Positions 15,808 to 23,751 of a stretch of DNA of 53,805 nucleotides are shown here, piece by piece. The stretch covers positions 1,052,858 to 1,106,662 of the forward strand of contig NC_021017.1 in NCBI RefSeq assembly GCF_000210075.1, read 5' to 3'. The notes beneath the pieces are model-generated. The model made no database searches and had not been told where the DNA came from. It saw nothing but the letters and a program-made list of their open reading frames with translations. How positions within the stretch are numbered: position 1 is the stretch's first letter; each line of letters starts with the position of its first letter. A program made the translations under genes and the position numbers. This DNA is from Bacteroides xylanisolvens XB1A. GTDB lineage: Bacteria; Bacteroidota; Bacteroidia; Bacteroidales; Bacteroidaceae.

Positions 15808-17472
15808 ATGGTGATTCTGGCTTATCCACTGGGAAAATACATTGCCAAGGTCTACAGAGGAGAAAAGACTTGGTCTGATTTTATGGCTCCTATCGAAAGA
15901 GTCATTTATAAAGTTTGTGGAATCGACCCCAATGAAGAAATGAACTGGAAACAATTCCTGAAAGCATTGTTGATTTTGAATGCTTTCTGGTTTTTCTGGG
16001 GAATGGTACTCTTGGTTTCACAAGGATGGTTGCCCTTAAATCCGGACGGCAACGGACCGCAGACTCCGGATCAGGCATTCAATACCTGTATCAGTTTTAT
16101 GGTGAACTGTAACTTGCAGCACTATAGCGGTGAAAGCGGACTGACTTATTTTACTCAACTGTTCGTCATCATGCTTTTCCAGTTTATTACCGCAGCAACA
16201 GGTATGGCTGCTATGGCAGGTATTATGAAGAGTATTGCTGCAAAAACAACCAAAACAATTGGTAACTTCTGGCAATTTCTGGTAATAAGCTGTACACGTA
16301 TTTTATTGCCTCTTTCTCTGATTGTAGGTTTTATCCTGATTCTCCAGGGAACTCCGATGGGATTTGACGGTAAGATGAAGGTAACTACGATGGAAGGTCA
16401 GGAACAAATGGTTTCTCAAGGTCCTACGGCTGCGATTGTTCCTATCAAACAATTGGGTACAAATGGTGGTGGTTATTTTGGTGTAAACTCTTCTCATCCG
16501 TTGGAGAATCCGACATATCTTACTAATATGGTAGAATGTTGGTCTATCCTGATTATCCCGATGGCGATGGTACTTGCACTGGGATTTTATACCCGCAGAA
16601 AGAAGTTGGCTTATAGTATATTCGGAGTAATGCTTTTCGCTTTTCTGGTAGGCGTATGTATTAATGTCAGTCAGGAAATGGGCGGTAATCCACGCATTGA
16701 TGAATTGGGAATTGCGCAGGATAATGGTGCGATGGAAGGTAAAGAGGTTCGTTTGGGAGCCGGAGCAACGGCGTTATGGAGTATTGTAACTACTGTAACC
16801 TCTAATGGATCTGTGAATGGTATGCATGATTCTACTATGCCGCTGTCCGGAATGATGGAGATGCTGAATATGCAGATTAACACCTGGTTTGGTGGTGTAG
16901 GTGTAGGATGGATGAATTACTATACATTTATTATCATTACAGTGTTTATCAGCGGTTTGATGGTAGGACGTACGCCGGAATTTCTCGGCAAGAAAGTGGA
17001 AGCCCGCGAAATGAAAATCGCTACGATTGTAGCTCTGCTTCATCCGTTTGTCATTTTGGTATTTACAGCACTCTCAAGTTATATTTATGTGCACCACCCT
17101 GATTTTGTGGAAAGTGAAGGGGGATGGTTGAACAACTTGGGATTCCACGGTTTGAGTGAGCAACTTTATGAGTACACTTCTTGTGCCGCCAATAACGGTT
17201 CCGGTTTTGAAGGCTTGGGCGATAACACTTATTTCTGGAACTATACGTGTGGTATCGTTCTGATCCTGAGTCGTTTTATTCCTATCATCGGGCAGGTTGC
17301 CATTGCCGGATTACTGGCACAGAAGAAATTCATTCCGGAAAGTGCCGGCACATTGAAGACCGATACATTGACTTTCGGAGTCATGACATTTGTGGTTATC
17401 TTCATTATTGCTGCGCTGTCATTCTTCCCGGTACATGCATTGAGCACAATTGCTGAACATTTAAGTTTGTAA
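15808..17472 (+). CDS. kdpA: K+-transporting ATPase channel subunit KdpA (N-terminus interrupted)
   Basis: KdpA is the potassium-selective, channel-like subunit of the KdpFABC pump, with four pore-loop repeats. The filter segment GTNGGGYFGVNSSHPLENPT and further pore regions (TSNGSVNGMH, CAANNGSGFEG) are intact, as are the many transmembrane helices. From the ATG at 15808 (or TTG at 15805) 554-555 residues are made, missing about 14 residues including the first half of TM1, because an amber codon interrupts the normal reading frame upstream. Either translation restarts here, the amber is suppressed, or KdpA is defective; everything downstream is intact, so the lesion is recent or a sequencing error. 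The operon continues with kdpB 18 nt later. Confidence 0.85.
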   Translation: MVILAYPLGKYIAKVYRGEKTWSDFMAPIERVIYKVCGIDPNEEMNWKQFLKALLILNAFWFFWGMVLLVSQGWLPLNPDGNGPQTPDQAFNTCISFMVNCNLQHYSGESGLTYFTQLFVIMLFQFITAATGMAAMAGIMKSIAAKTTKTIGNFWQFLVISCTRILLPLSLIVGFILILQGTPMGFDGKMKVTTMEGQEQMVSQGPTAAIVPIKQLGTNGGGYFGVNSSHPLENPTYLTNMVECWSILIIPMAMVLALGFYTRRKKLAYSIFGVMLFAFLVGVCINVSQEMGGNPRIDELGIAQDNGAMEGKEVRLGAGATALWSIVTTVTSNGSVNGMHDSTMPLSGMMEMLNMQINTWFGGVGVGWMNYYTFIIITVFISGLMVGRTPEFLGKKVEAREMKIATIVALLHPFVILVFTALSSYIYVHHPDFVESEGGWLNNLGFHGLSEQLYEYTSCAANNGSGFEGLGDNTYFWNYTCGIVLILSRFIPIIGQVAIAGLLAQKKFIPESAGTLKTDTLTFGVMTFVVIFIIAALSFFPVHALSTIAEHLSL

Positions 17473-17490
17473 TACTGAATTAGAGAAGAT

Positions 17491-19524
17491 ATGAAAGATA
17501 ATAAATCAGCTTCTTTGTTTCCAAAGGAGCAAGTTATAGAAAGTTTGAAACAGTCATTCGTGAAACTGAACCCACGGATGATGATAAAGAACCCGATTAT
17601 GTTTACAGTAGAAGTGGCTACAGTAGTTATGCTGCTCGTAACGCTTTACTCCATTGTAAATTCTTCACAAGGTTCGTTTGCTTACAACATTGCCGTGTTT
17701 ATCATTCTGTTTGTAACCTTGTTGTTTGCCAATTTTGCCGAAGCTATTGCCGAAGCACGTGGTAAAGCACAGGCCGACAGCTTGCGTAAGACTCGTGAAG
17801 AGACACCGGCAAAGAAAGTGGAAGGCAATAAAATTGTTACCGTCAGTTCTTCACAGTTGAAGAAAGGAGATGTGTTTGTTTGTGAGGCGGGAGACGTGAT
17901 TCCTTCCGACGGTGAGATTATTGAAGGCTTGGCTTCTATTGATGAAAGTGCTATCACTGGCGAGTCTGCTCCGGTGATCCGTGAGGCAGGTGGCGACAAG
18001 AGTTCCGTAACGGGTGGTACGAAGGTATTGTCCGATCATATAAAGGTACTGGTGACTACTCAACCGGGAGAAAGTTTTCTTGATAAGATGATTGCATTGG
18101 TGGAAGGTGCTTCCCGTCAGAAAACCCCGAACGAGATTGCGTTGACTATTCTGCTGGCAGGTTTTACGCTTGTTTTCGTCATAGTGTGTGTTACCTTGAA
18201 ACCGTTTGCCGACTATAGTCATACGGTCATCACCATTGCTTCGCTTATTTCTTTGTTTGTGTGTCTGATTCCGACAACTATCGGTGGACTTCTCTCTGCC
18301 ATCGGTATTGCCGGTATGGACCGCGCGCTCCGTGCCAACGTGATTACTAAATCCGGTAAAGCAGTAGAGACTGCCGGTGATATTGATACGTTGTTGCTGG
18401 ATAAAACGGGTACTATCACCATCGGTAACCGTAAAGCAACTCATTTCCATACGGCTCCGGGTGTCAATTTGCACGATTTTGTAGAGACTTGTCTGTTGTC
18501 TTCCTTGTCCGATGAAACGCCGGAAGGTAAGTCTATCGTAGAACTGGGACGCGAGTCGGGCATCCGTATGCGTAACCTGAATACAACGGGAGCACGAATG
18601 ATTAAGTTTACGGCTGAAACCAAATGTTCGGGAGTAGACCTGGCAGATGGAACTCAAATTCGTAAAGGTGCTTTCGACGCTATCCGTAAGATGGTGGAAG
18701 GTGCAGGAAATGAATTCCCAAAAGAAGTGGAAGAGGTCATCTCTTCTATCTCCAGTAATGGTGGTACGCCGTTGGTAGTATGTGTAAACAAGAAAGTGAC
18801 CGGTGTCATTGAGTTGCAGGATATTATCAAACCGGGTATTCAGGAACGTTTCGAACGTCTGCGTAAGATGGGAGTGAAGACGGTCATGGTGACAGGAGAT
18901 AACCCATTAACTGCAAAATATATTGCCGAAAAAGCCGGTGTGGATGATTTTATCGCTGAAGCTAAACCGGAAGATAAGATGGAATATATCAAGAAGGAAC
19001 AGCAGGCTGGTAAATTGGTTGCAATGATGGGAGACGGAACGAACGATGCTCCTGCTCTGGCACAAGCCAATGTAGGTGTAGCCATGAATAGTGGTACACA
19101 GGCTGCGAAGGAAGCCGGTAATATGGTCGATCTGGATAACGATCCGACAAAACTGATCGAGATTGTGGAAATCGGTAAACAATTGCTGATGACACGCGGT
19201 ACGCTGACCACTTTCTCTATTGCCAATGACGTTGCAAAATATTTCGCAATTGTTCCTGCCTTGTTTATGGTCGCTATTCCCGAATTGGCAGCTCTGAATA
19301 TCATGCATCTGCATAGTCCTGAAAGCGCCATTCTTTCAGCGGTCATTTTTAATGCGATTATTATTCCGATTCTGATTCCGCTGGCTTTGCGTGGCGTGCA
19401 ATACAAACCGATAGGTGCAAGTGCTTTACTTCGCCGTAATCTGTTGATCTATGGTTTGGGTGGTGTGATTGTTCCTTTTGTGGGAATCAAGTTGATAGAT
19501 TTATTGGTAGGTTTATTCTTTTAA
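17491..19524 (+). CDS. kdpB: K+-transporting P-type ATPase catalytic subunit KdpB
   Basis: 677 residues, normal for KdpB, the ATP-hydrolysing subunit of the KdpFABC pump in the inner membrane. The actuator motif is SAITGES, the phosphorylation site is the Asp of DKTGTIT near residue 304, the nucleotide-binding domain follows and the hinge motif [18 protein letters not shown] is intact. About seven membrane helices frame these domains. It lies 18 nt after kdpA and 16 nt before kdpC. No lesions were seen. Confidence 0.97.
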   Translation: MKDNKSASLFPKEQVIESLKQSFVKLNPRMMIKNPIMFTVEVATVVMLLVTLYSIVNSSQGSFAYNIAVFIILFVTLLFANFAEAIAEARGKAQADSLRKTREETPAKKVEGNKIVTVSSSQLKKGDVFVCEAGDVIPSDGEIIEGLASIDESAITGESAPVIREAGGDKSSVTGGTKVLSDHIKVLVTTQPGESFLDKMIALVEGASRQKTPNEIALTILLAGFTLVFVIVCVTLKPFADYSHTVITIASLISLFVCLIPTTIGGLLSAIGIAGMDRALRANVITKSGKAVETAGDIDTLLLDKTGTITIGNRKATHFHTAPGVNLHDFVETCLLSSLSDETPEGKSIVELGRESGIRMRNLNTTGARMIKFTAETKCSGVDLADGTQIRKGAFDAIRKMVEGAGNEFPKEVEEVISSISSNGGTPLVVCVNKKVTGVIELQDIIKPGIQERFERLRKMGVKTVMVTGDNPLTAKYIAEKAGVDDFIAEAKPEDKMEYIKKEQQAGKLVAMMGDGTNDAPALAQANVGVAMNSGTQAAKEAGNMVDLDNDPTKLIEIVEIGKQLLMTRGTLTTFSIANDVAKYFAIVPALFMVAIPELAALNIMHLHSPESAILSAVIFNAIIIPILIPLALRGVQYKPIGASALLRRNLLIYGLGGVIVPFVGIKLIDLLVGLFF

Positions 19525-19540
19525 TTAAAAAACAATAGCA

Positions 19541-20113
19541 ATGAAAACTTTATTGAAGTCATTAAAAATAACACTTGCTTTTTGTGTCTTTTTCTCCGTG
19601 TTCTATATACTTATCTTGTGGTTGTTTGCGCAGGTTGCAGGTCCTAATAAGGGAAATGCCGAGGTAGCTACGCTGGATGGAAAAGTAGTGGGGGCAGCCA
19701 ATGTGGGTCAGATGTTTACAAAAGATATTTATTTCTGGGGACGCCCGTCTTCTGCCGGTGACGGATATGATGCTACGAGTTCTGCAGGTAGTAATAAAGG
19801 TCCTACGAATCAGGAATATCTGGATGAAGTGAAAGCGCGTATTGATACTTTCCTTGTACATCATCCTTATTTAGACCGTGCGGATGTACCTGCCGAAATG
19901 GTTACAGCCAGTGCTTCGGGGCTGGATCCTGATATTACTCCCCAATGTGCATACGTACAAGTGAAGAGAGTGGCACAAGCACGCGGATTAACAGAAGAAC
20001 AAGTAAGAGCGATTGTTGATAAAAGCATCGAAAAACCGTTCCTGGGATTGCTGGGAACAGAAAAGGTGAATGTGCTGAAATTGAATATAGCTCTTGAAGA
20101 AAGTAATAAGTAG
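19541..20113 (+). CDS. kdpC: K+-transporting ATPase subunit KdpC
   Basis: 190 residues: one N-terminal membrane helix (LKITLAFCVFFSVFYILILWLF) and a periplasmic domain with the family motifs FWGRPSSAGDGYDATSSAGSNKGPTNQ, SASGLDPDITPQCAYVQVKRVAQARGL and PFLGLLGTEKVNVLKLNIAL. KdpC stabilises and activates the pump together with KdpA/KdpB. It is followed by a hairpin terminator, so the structural operon may end here. Confidence 0.95.
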   Translation: MKTLLKSLKITLAFCVFFSVFYILILWLFAQVAGPNKGNAEVATLDGKVVGAANVGQMFTKDIYFWGRPSSAGDGYDATSSAGSNKGPTNQEYLDEVKARIDTFLVHHPYLDRADVPAEMVTASASGLDPDITPQCAYVQVKRVAQARGLTEEQVRAIVDKSIEKPFLGLLGTEKVNVLKLNIALEESNK

Positions 20114-20125
20114 ATGAAGATCAGG

Positions 20126-20202
20126 AGCAGCGTTCCTGTCCGAATCGTTTGGGTGATACCAGCGGTTCAAATAAACAGGGGGGGATGGGGCGCTGCTTTT
20201 TT
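20126..20202 (+). terminator. Terminator-like structure after kdpC
   Basis: AGCAGCG (20126-20132) pairs with CGCTGCT (20191-20197), which runs into TTTTTT. The flanking GTTCCTGT (20132-20139) is also complementary to ACAGGAAC (20203-20210), giving a competing pairing that would remove the T-run stem and could act as a switch. The long loop makes it weaker than a classic terminator. Confidence 0.5.
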
Positions 20203-20234
20203 ACAGGAACATAAAATAGAATTAGATAAGAAGT

Positions 20235-20999
20235 ATGAAAAGTTTTTTTAGTAAAAAGAGTATTTTAGGAACAATGGCTGTAGCGGCCGTATGTATGTTG
20301 GGAACTGGCAATGCACAAGCACAAGAGTTTACTATACAAGGTGATTTGGTAAGTTCGTATGTATGGCGTGGTATTTATCAGGGTGGTGCCGCTTCTTTTC
20401 AACCGACTTTGGGAGTTAGCGTAGGTAATTTCTCACTTACTGCATGGGGATCAACCAGTTTGAGTGAGAGTAATAAAGAAATTGACCTCACTGCAGCTTA
20501 TAAGTTTGGTGAAGCAGGACCGACACTTTCAGTAGCCAGTCTTTGGTGGAACGGACAAGCTGATGTAGCCAATGGAGAACTAACAAATGATTATTTCCAT
20601 TTTAAGAGTGGCGACACCGGACATCATTTTGAAGCAGGATTAGCTTATACGCTTCCTGTTGAAAAATTCCCGTTGTCTATTGCATGGTATACCATGTTTG
20701 CCGGTGCTGACAGAAAGATGACTGACAAGGGGGAAGAAAAACAGGCATATTCTTCTTACGTAGAACTGAATTATCCGTTCAGCGTAAAAGGGGTAGACTT
20801 GAATGCTACCTGTGGAGTGGTTCCTTATGAAACTCCGCAGTATAATGTGAATGGTTTTGCAGTGACGAACCTTGTTTTGAAAGCAACGAAAGCTATCAAT
20901 TTTAATGATAAGTTTTCATTGCCTATATTTGTGCAAGCTATATGGAATCCGCGTTTGGAGGATGCCCATCTAGTATTTGGCGTAACTTTAAGGCCATAA
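20235..20999 (+). CDS. Outer-membrane beta-barrel protein (TorF-like putative porin)
   Basis: 254 residues with a signal peptide (MGTGNAQAQE-type end, cut near residue 30) and alternating beta-strand sequence: GDLVSSYVWRGIYQGGAASFQPTLG at the start of the barrel, ending in LVFGVTLRP. The opening strand with VWRG is characteristic of the TorF-like putative porin family. Its place between kdpC and the kdpD-like sensor, same direction, suggests outer-membrane entry for K+ or another role in osmotic/K+ response; this is inference from context. Function of the family is not established. Confidence 0.75.
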   Translation: MKSFFSKKSILGTMAVAAVCMLGTGNAQAQEFTIQGDLVSSYVWRGIYQGGAASFQPTLGVSVGNFSLTAWGSTSLSESNKEIDLTAAYKFGEAGPTLSVASLWWNGQADVANGELTNDYFHFKSGDTGHHFEAGLAYTLPVEKFPLSIAWYTMFAGADRKMTDKGEEKQAYSSYVELNYPFSVKGVDLNATCGVVPYETPQYNVNGFAVTNLVLKATKAINFNDKFSLPIFVQAIWNPRLEDAHLVFGVTLRP

Positions 21000-21021
21000 A
21001 ATAAACTCATGAATTTTTGTG

Positions 21022-21054
21022 AACCCGTGGTGATCGTGATGATTGCTACGGGTT
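21022..21054 (+). terminator. Hairpin between porin and kdpD-like gene
   Basis: AACCCGT (21022-21028) pairs with ACGGGTT (21048-21054), 19-nt loop, no T run. It could be a weak terminator or an mRNA-processing/stability element rather than a stop. Confidence 0.35.
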
Positions 21055-21082
21055 AGGATGTTTAAAATAACAGAGCAACATA

Positions 21083-22213
21083 ATGGATGATAGAGAACAA
21101 AGTGTACAGCATTTTCTGGATCTGATAAAGAGATCTCAGCGAGGTAAGTTTAAGGTCTATATCGGTATGATAGCCGGTGTGGGAAAGTCATATCGTATGC
21201 TTCAGGAGGCACATGAACTGTTGGAAAATGGTGTGGACGTGAAAATTGGCTATATCGAAACTCATGGACGTGCCGGGACCGAGGCGTTACTGCAAGGGCT
21301 CCCTGTCATTCCGCGTCGCAAAATCTTCTATAAGGGGAAAGAGTTGGAAGAAATGGATGTGGATGCGATTATCCGTATCCATCCGGAAATAGTAATTGTG
21401 GACGAACTGGCGCATACCAATGTAGAAGGCAGCCTGAATGAGAAACGTTGGCAAGATGTGATAACTCTGCTGGATGAGGGAATCAATGTGATTTCGGCAA
21501 TCAATATTCAGCACATCGAAAGCGTGAATGAAGAAGTGCAGGAGATTACGGGGATTGAAGTGAAAGAACGAGTGCCCGACAGTGTGCTTCAGGAAGCGGA
21601 TGAGGTGGTGAATATTGACTTGACGGCAGAAGAACTGATTGCCCGTTTGAAAGCGGGAAAGATCTATCGTCCGGAAAAGATTCAGACAGCATTGGATAAT
21701 TTCTTTAGAACCGAGAATATTCTTCAATTGCGTGAGTTGGCTCTGAAGGAAGTGGCGTTGCGGGTAGAAAAAAAGGTGGAGAATGAAGTGATGATGGGAG
21801 TAGCCGTCGGACTTCGGCATGAGAAGTTTATGGCTTGTATCAGTAGTCACGAGAAAACACCCCGGCGAATTATCAGAAAGGCGGCAAAGTTGGCAACCCG
21901 GTATAATACTACTTTTATAGCTTTGTATGTTCAGACTCCGAGAGAGAGTATGGATCGAATTGATTTGGCCAGTCAACGGTATTTGTTGAATCATTTTAAA
22001 CTGGTGGCGGAACTTGGGGGAGAAGTTGTCCAGGTGCAGTCGAAAGACATTTTGGGGAGCATCGTCAAGGTTTGTAAAGAGAAACAGATATCGACAGTGT
22101 GTATGGGAACTCCTAATTTGAGGTTGCCGTACGCAATTTGTTCTATACTGGGATATAGAAAGTTTTTAAATAATTTGTCGCAAGCTAATGTAGATTTGAT
22201 TATACTTGCATAA
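21083..22213 (+). CDS. kdpD: KdpD N-terminal sensor protein (KdpD + USP domains, no kinase)
   Basis: 376 residues matching only the cytoplasmic N-terminal half of KdpD. The KdpD domain spans about 15-225 with the Walker A-like GMIAGVGKSYRML and the IVDELAHTN motif; a universal-stress-protein domain (about 245-370, MACISSHEKTPRRIIRKAAKLATRYNTTFIALYV) follows. The membrane helices and kinase domain of canonical 900-residue KdpD are absent; a separate histidine kinase starts 10 nt downstream. Together the two genes replace one kdpD, so the N-terminal protein probably binds the kinase or another partner to report K+ or c-di-AMP status (c-di-AMP binding by KdpD USP domains is known in Firmicutes, unproven here). 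Confidence 0.92.
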   Translation: MDDREQSVQHFLDLIKRSQRGKFKVYIGMIAGVGKSYRMLQEAHELLENGVDVKIGYIETHGRAGTEALLQGLPVIPRRKIFYKGKELEEMDVDAIIRIHPEIVIVDELAHTNVEGSLNEKRWQDVITLLDEGINVISAINIQHIESVNEEVQEITGIEVKERVPDSVLQEADEVVNIDLTAEELIARLKAGKIYRPEKIQTALDNFFRTENILQLRELALKEVALRVEKKVENEVMMGVAVGLRHEKFMACISSHEKTPRRIIRKAAKLATRYNTTFIALYVQTPRESMDRIDLASQRYLLNHFKLVAELGGEVVQVQSKDILGSIVKVCKEKQISTVCMGTPNLRLPYAICSILGYRKFLNNLSQANVDLIILA

Positions 22214-22223
22214 TATTAATCGT

Positions 22224-23672
22224 ATGAACGTTATGAATATTAAAACGAAACTGATTCTTGGCATTGGGATGTTGGCAGGAATGATTATTTTGTTGGTAAC
22301 ACTTTCAGTAGTGAATCTTCAAACTCTGACTGCGACAGAGCCTGATAGTCCTGCTGCTATGCCTGCCTTGGAACGTGCATTGCTATGGATCTCCATAACA
22401 GGGGGAATCTGTATCTTGACCGGACTGATATTGCTTTATTGGTTACCTCGTTCTATCAGCAAGCCGATTAAGGAACTGAAAGAAGGAATTCTTGAAATAG
22501 CCAATCATAACTATGAGAAGCGTCTCGACATGAGTGACAATGAAGAGTTCCGTGAAGTGGCTGACAGTTTCAACCGGATGGCGGAGCGTTTGACTGAATA
22601 TCGTGCCAGTACTTTGTCGGATATTCTTTCTGCTAAAAAGTTTATAGAAGCTATTGTTAACAGTATTAACGACCCGATTATCGGTCTGAATACAGAACGT
22701 GAGGTTTTGTTTATCAATGATGAAGCCTTAAGTATTCTGAATATGAAACGGGAGAATGTGATTCGTAAATCGGCAGAGGAACTTTCTTTGAAGAATGACC
22801 TGCTCCGTCGACTAATTCGTGAGTTGGTGACGCCAAGCGATCAGAAAGAGGCTTTAAAAATTTATGCGGATAATAAGGAAAGTTATTTTAAGGTCTCTTA
22901 TGTCCCGATCATTAATACGGAGGCTGAAAAAGGGGAACCTCGCAAACTGGGTGATGTCATTTTACTTAAGAATATCACGGAATTCAAAGAACTGGATTCT
23001 GCCAAGACTACATTTATTTCAACGATCTCTCATGAATTGAAAACTCCGATTGCTGCTATTATGATGAGTCTACAACTGCTTGAGGATAAGCGTGTCGGTG
23101 CACTGAATGATGAGCAGGAACAGCTTTCAAAGAGTATCAAGGAGAATAGCGAACGTTTGTTAAGCATCACCGGAGAATTGCTTAACATGACGCAGGTGGA
23201 AGCTGGTAAATTACAGTTGATGCCGAAGATCACCAAACCGATTGAATTGATTGAGTATGCGATTAAAGCTAATCAGGTGCAAGCGGATAAGTTTAATATT
23301 CAGATAGAAGTGGAGTATCCGGAGGAGAAAATCGGTAAACTGTTTGTCGACAGCGAGAAGATTGCTTGGGTATTGACGAATCTGTTAAGTAACGCTATTC
23401 GTTATTCAAAAGAAAACGGGCATGTGGTTATTGGTGCCAAACAGGATGAAAACTGGATTGAATTGTATGTCCAGGACTTTGGCAAAGGCATTGATCCGCG
23501 TTATCACAAAAGTATCTTCGACCGTTATTTCCGTGTACCCGGAACGAAAGTGCAAGGTAGTGGCTTGGGGTTATCTATTTCCAAGGATTTTGTGGAAGCT
23601 CATGGCGGTACGCTGACGGTAGAGAGCGAATTGGGTAAGGGGAGTCGGTTTGTGATGCGGTTGAAGGCATAG
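22224..23672 (+). CDS. HAMP/PAS sensor histidine kinase, partner of split KdpD
   Basis: 482 residues from the ATG at 22224; a TTG at 22206 overlapping the previous gene is less likely. Two membrane helices (about 9-28 and 57-77) flank a very short periplasmic loop, so external sensing is minimal. HAMP (about 78-130), PAS (about 145-255), HisKA with the phospho-accepting His in STISHELKTP near residue 269, and HATPase with NLLSNAIRYS, DFGKGI and GSGLGLSISKDFVEAHGG. It likely gets its signal from the upstream KdpD-N protein. No response regulator follows; the next genes are convergent. The usual partner KdpE must be elsewhere or replaced. Confidence 0.92.
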   Translation: MNVMNIKTKLILGIGMLAGMIILLVTLSVVNLQTLTATEPDSPAAMPALERALLWISITGGICILTGLILLYWLPRSISKPIKELKEGILEIANHNYEKRLDMSDNEEFREVADSFNRMAERLTEYRASTLSDILSAKKFIEAIVNSINDPIIGLNTEREVLFINDEALSILNMKRENVIRKSAEELSLKNDLLRRLIRELVTPSDQKEALKIYADNKESYFKVSYVPIINTEAEKGEPRKLGDVILLKNITEFKELDSAKTTFISTISHELKTPIAAIMMSLQLLEDKRVGALNDEQEQLSKSIKENSERLLSITGELLNMTQVEAGKLQLMPKITKPIELIEYAIKANQVQADKFNIQIEVEYPEEKIGKLFVDSEKIAWVLTNLLSNAIRYSKENGHVVIGAKQDENWIELYVQDFGKGIDPRYHKSIFDRYFRVPGTKVQGSGLGLSISKDFVEAHGGTLTVESELGKGSRFVMRLKA

Positions 23673-23699
23673 TTTTGAAGGAGTCTATGAAAGAATTAG

Positions 23700-23740
23700 A
23701 CTTCCGACAGGCATGAAATCTGCTTGCCGGAAGTTTCTCT
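23700..23740. terminator. Shared terminator between convergent kinase and permease genes
   Basis: ACTTCC-GACAGGCA and TGCTTGCC-GGAAGT form a long imperfect stem (23700-23734) in the 79-nt space between two convergent genes, followed by T-rich sequence. It probably serves the plus strand and perhaps both. Confidence 0.6.
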
Positions 23741-23751
23741 GTTCTCTCTTT

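Noticed and set aside
17851..18657. 268-codon minus-strand ORF opposite kdpB
   Set aside because: Antisense to intact KdpB catalytic motifs; composition (Ser, Arg, His, Gln rich) is typical of a complementary-frame artefact.
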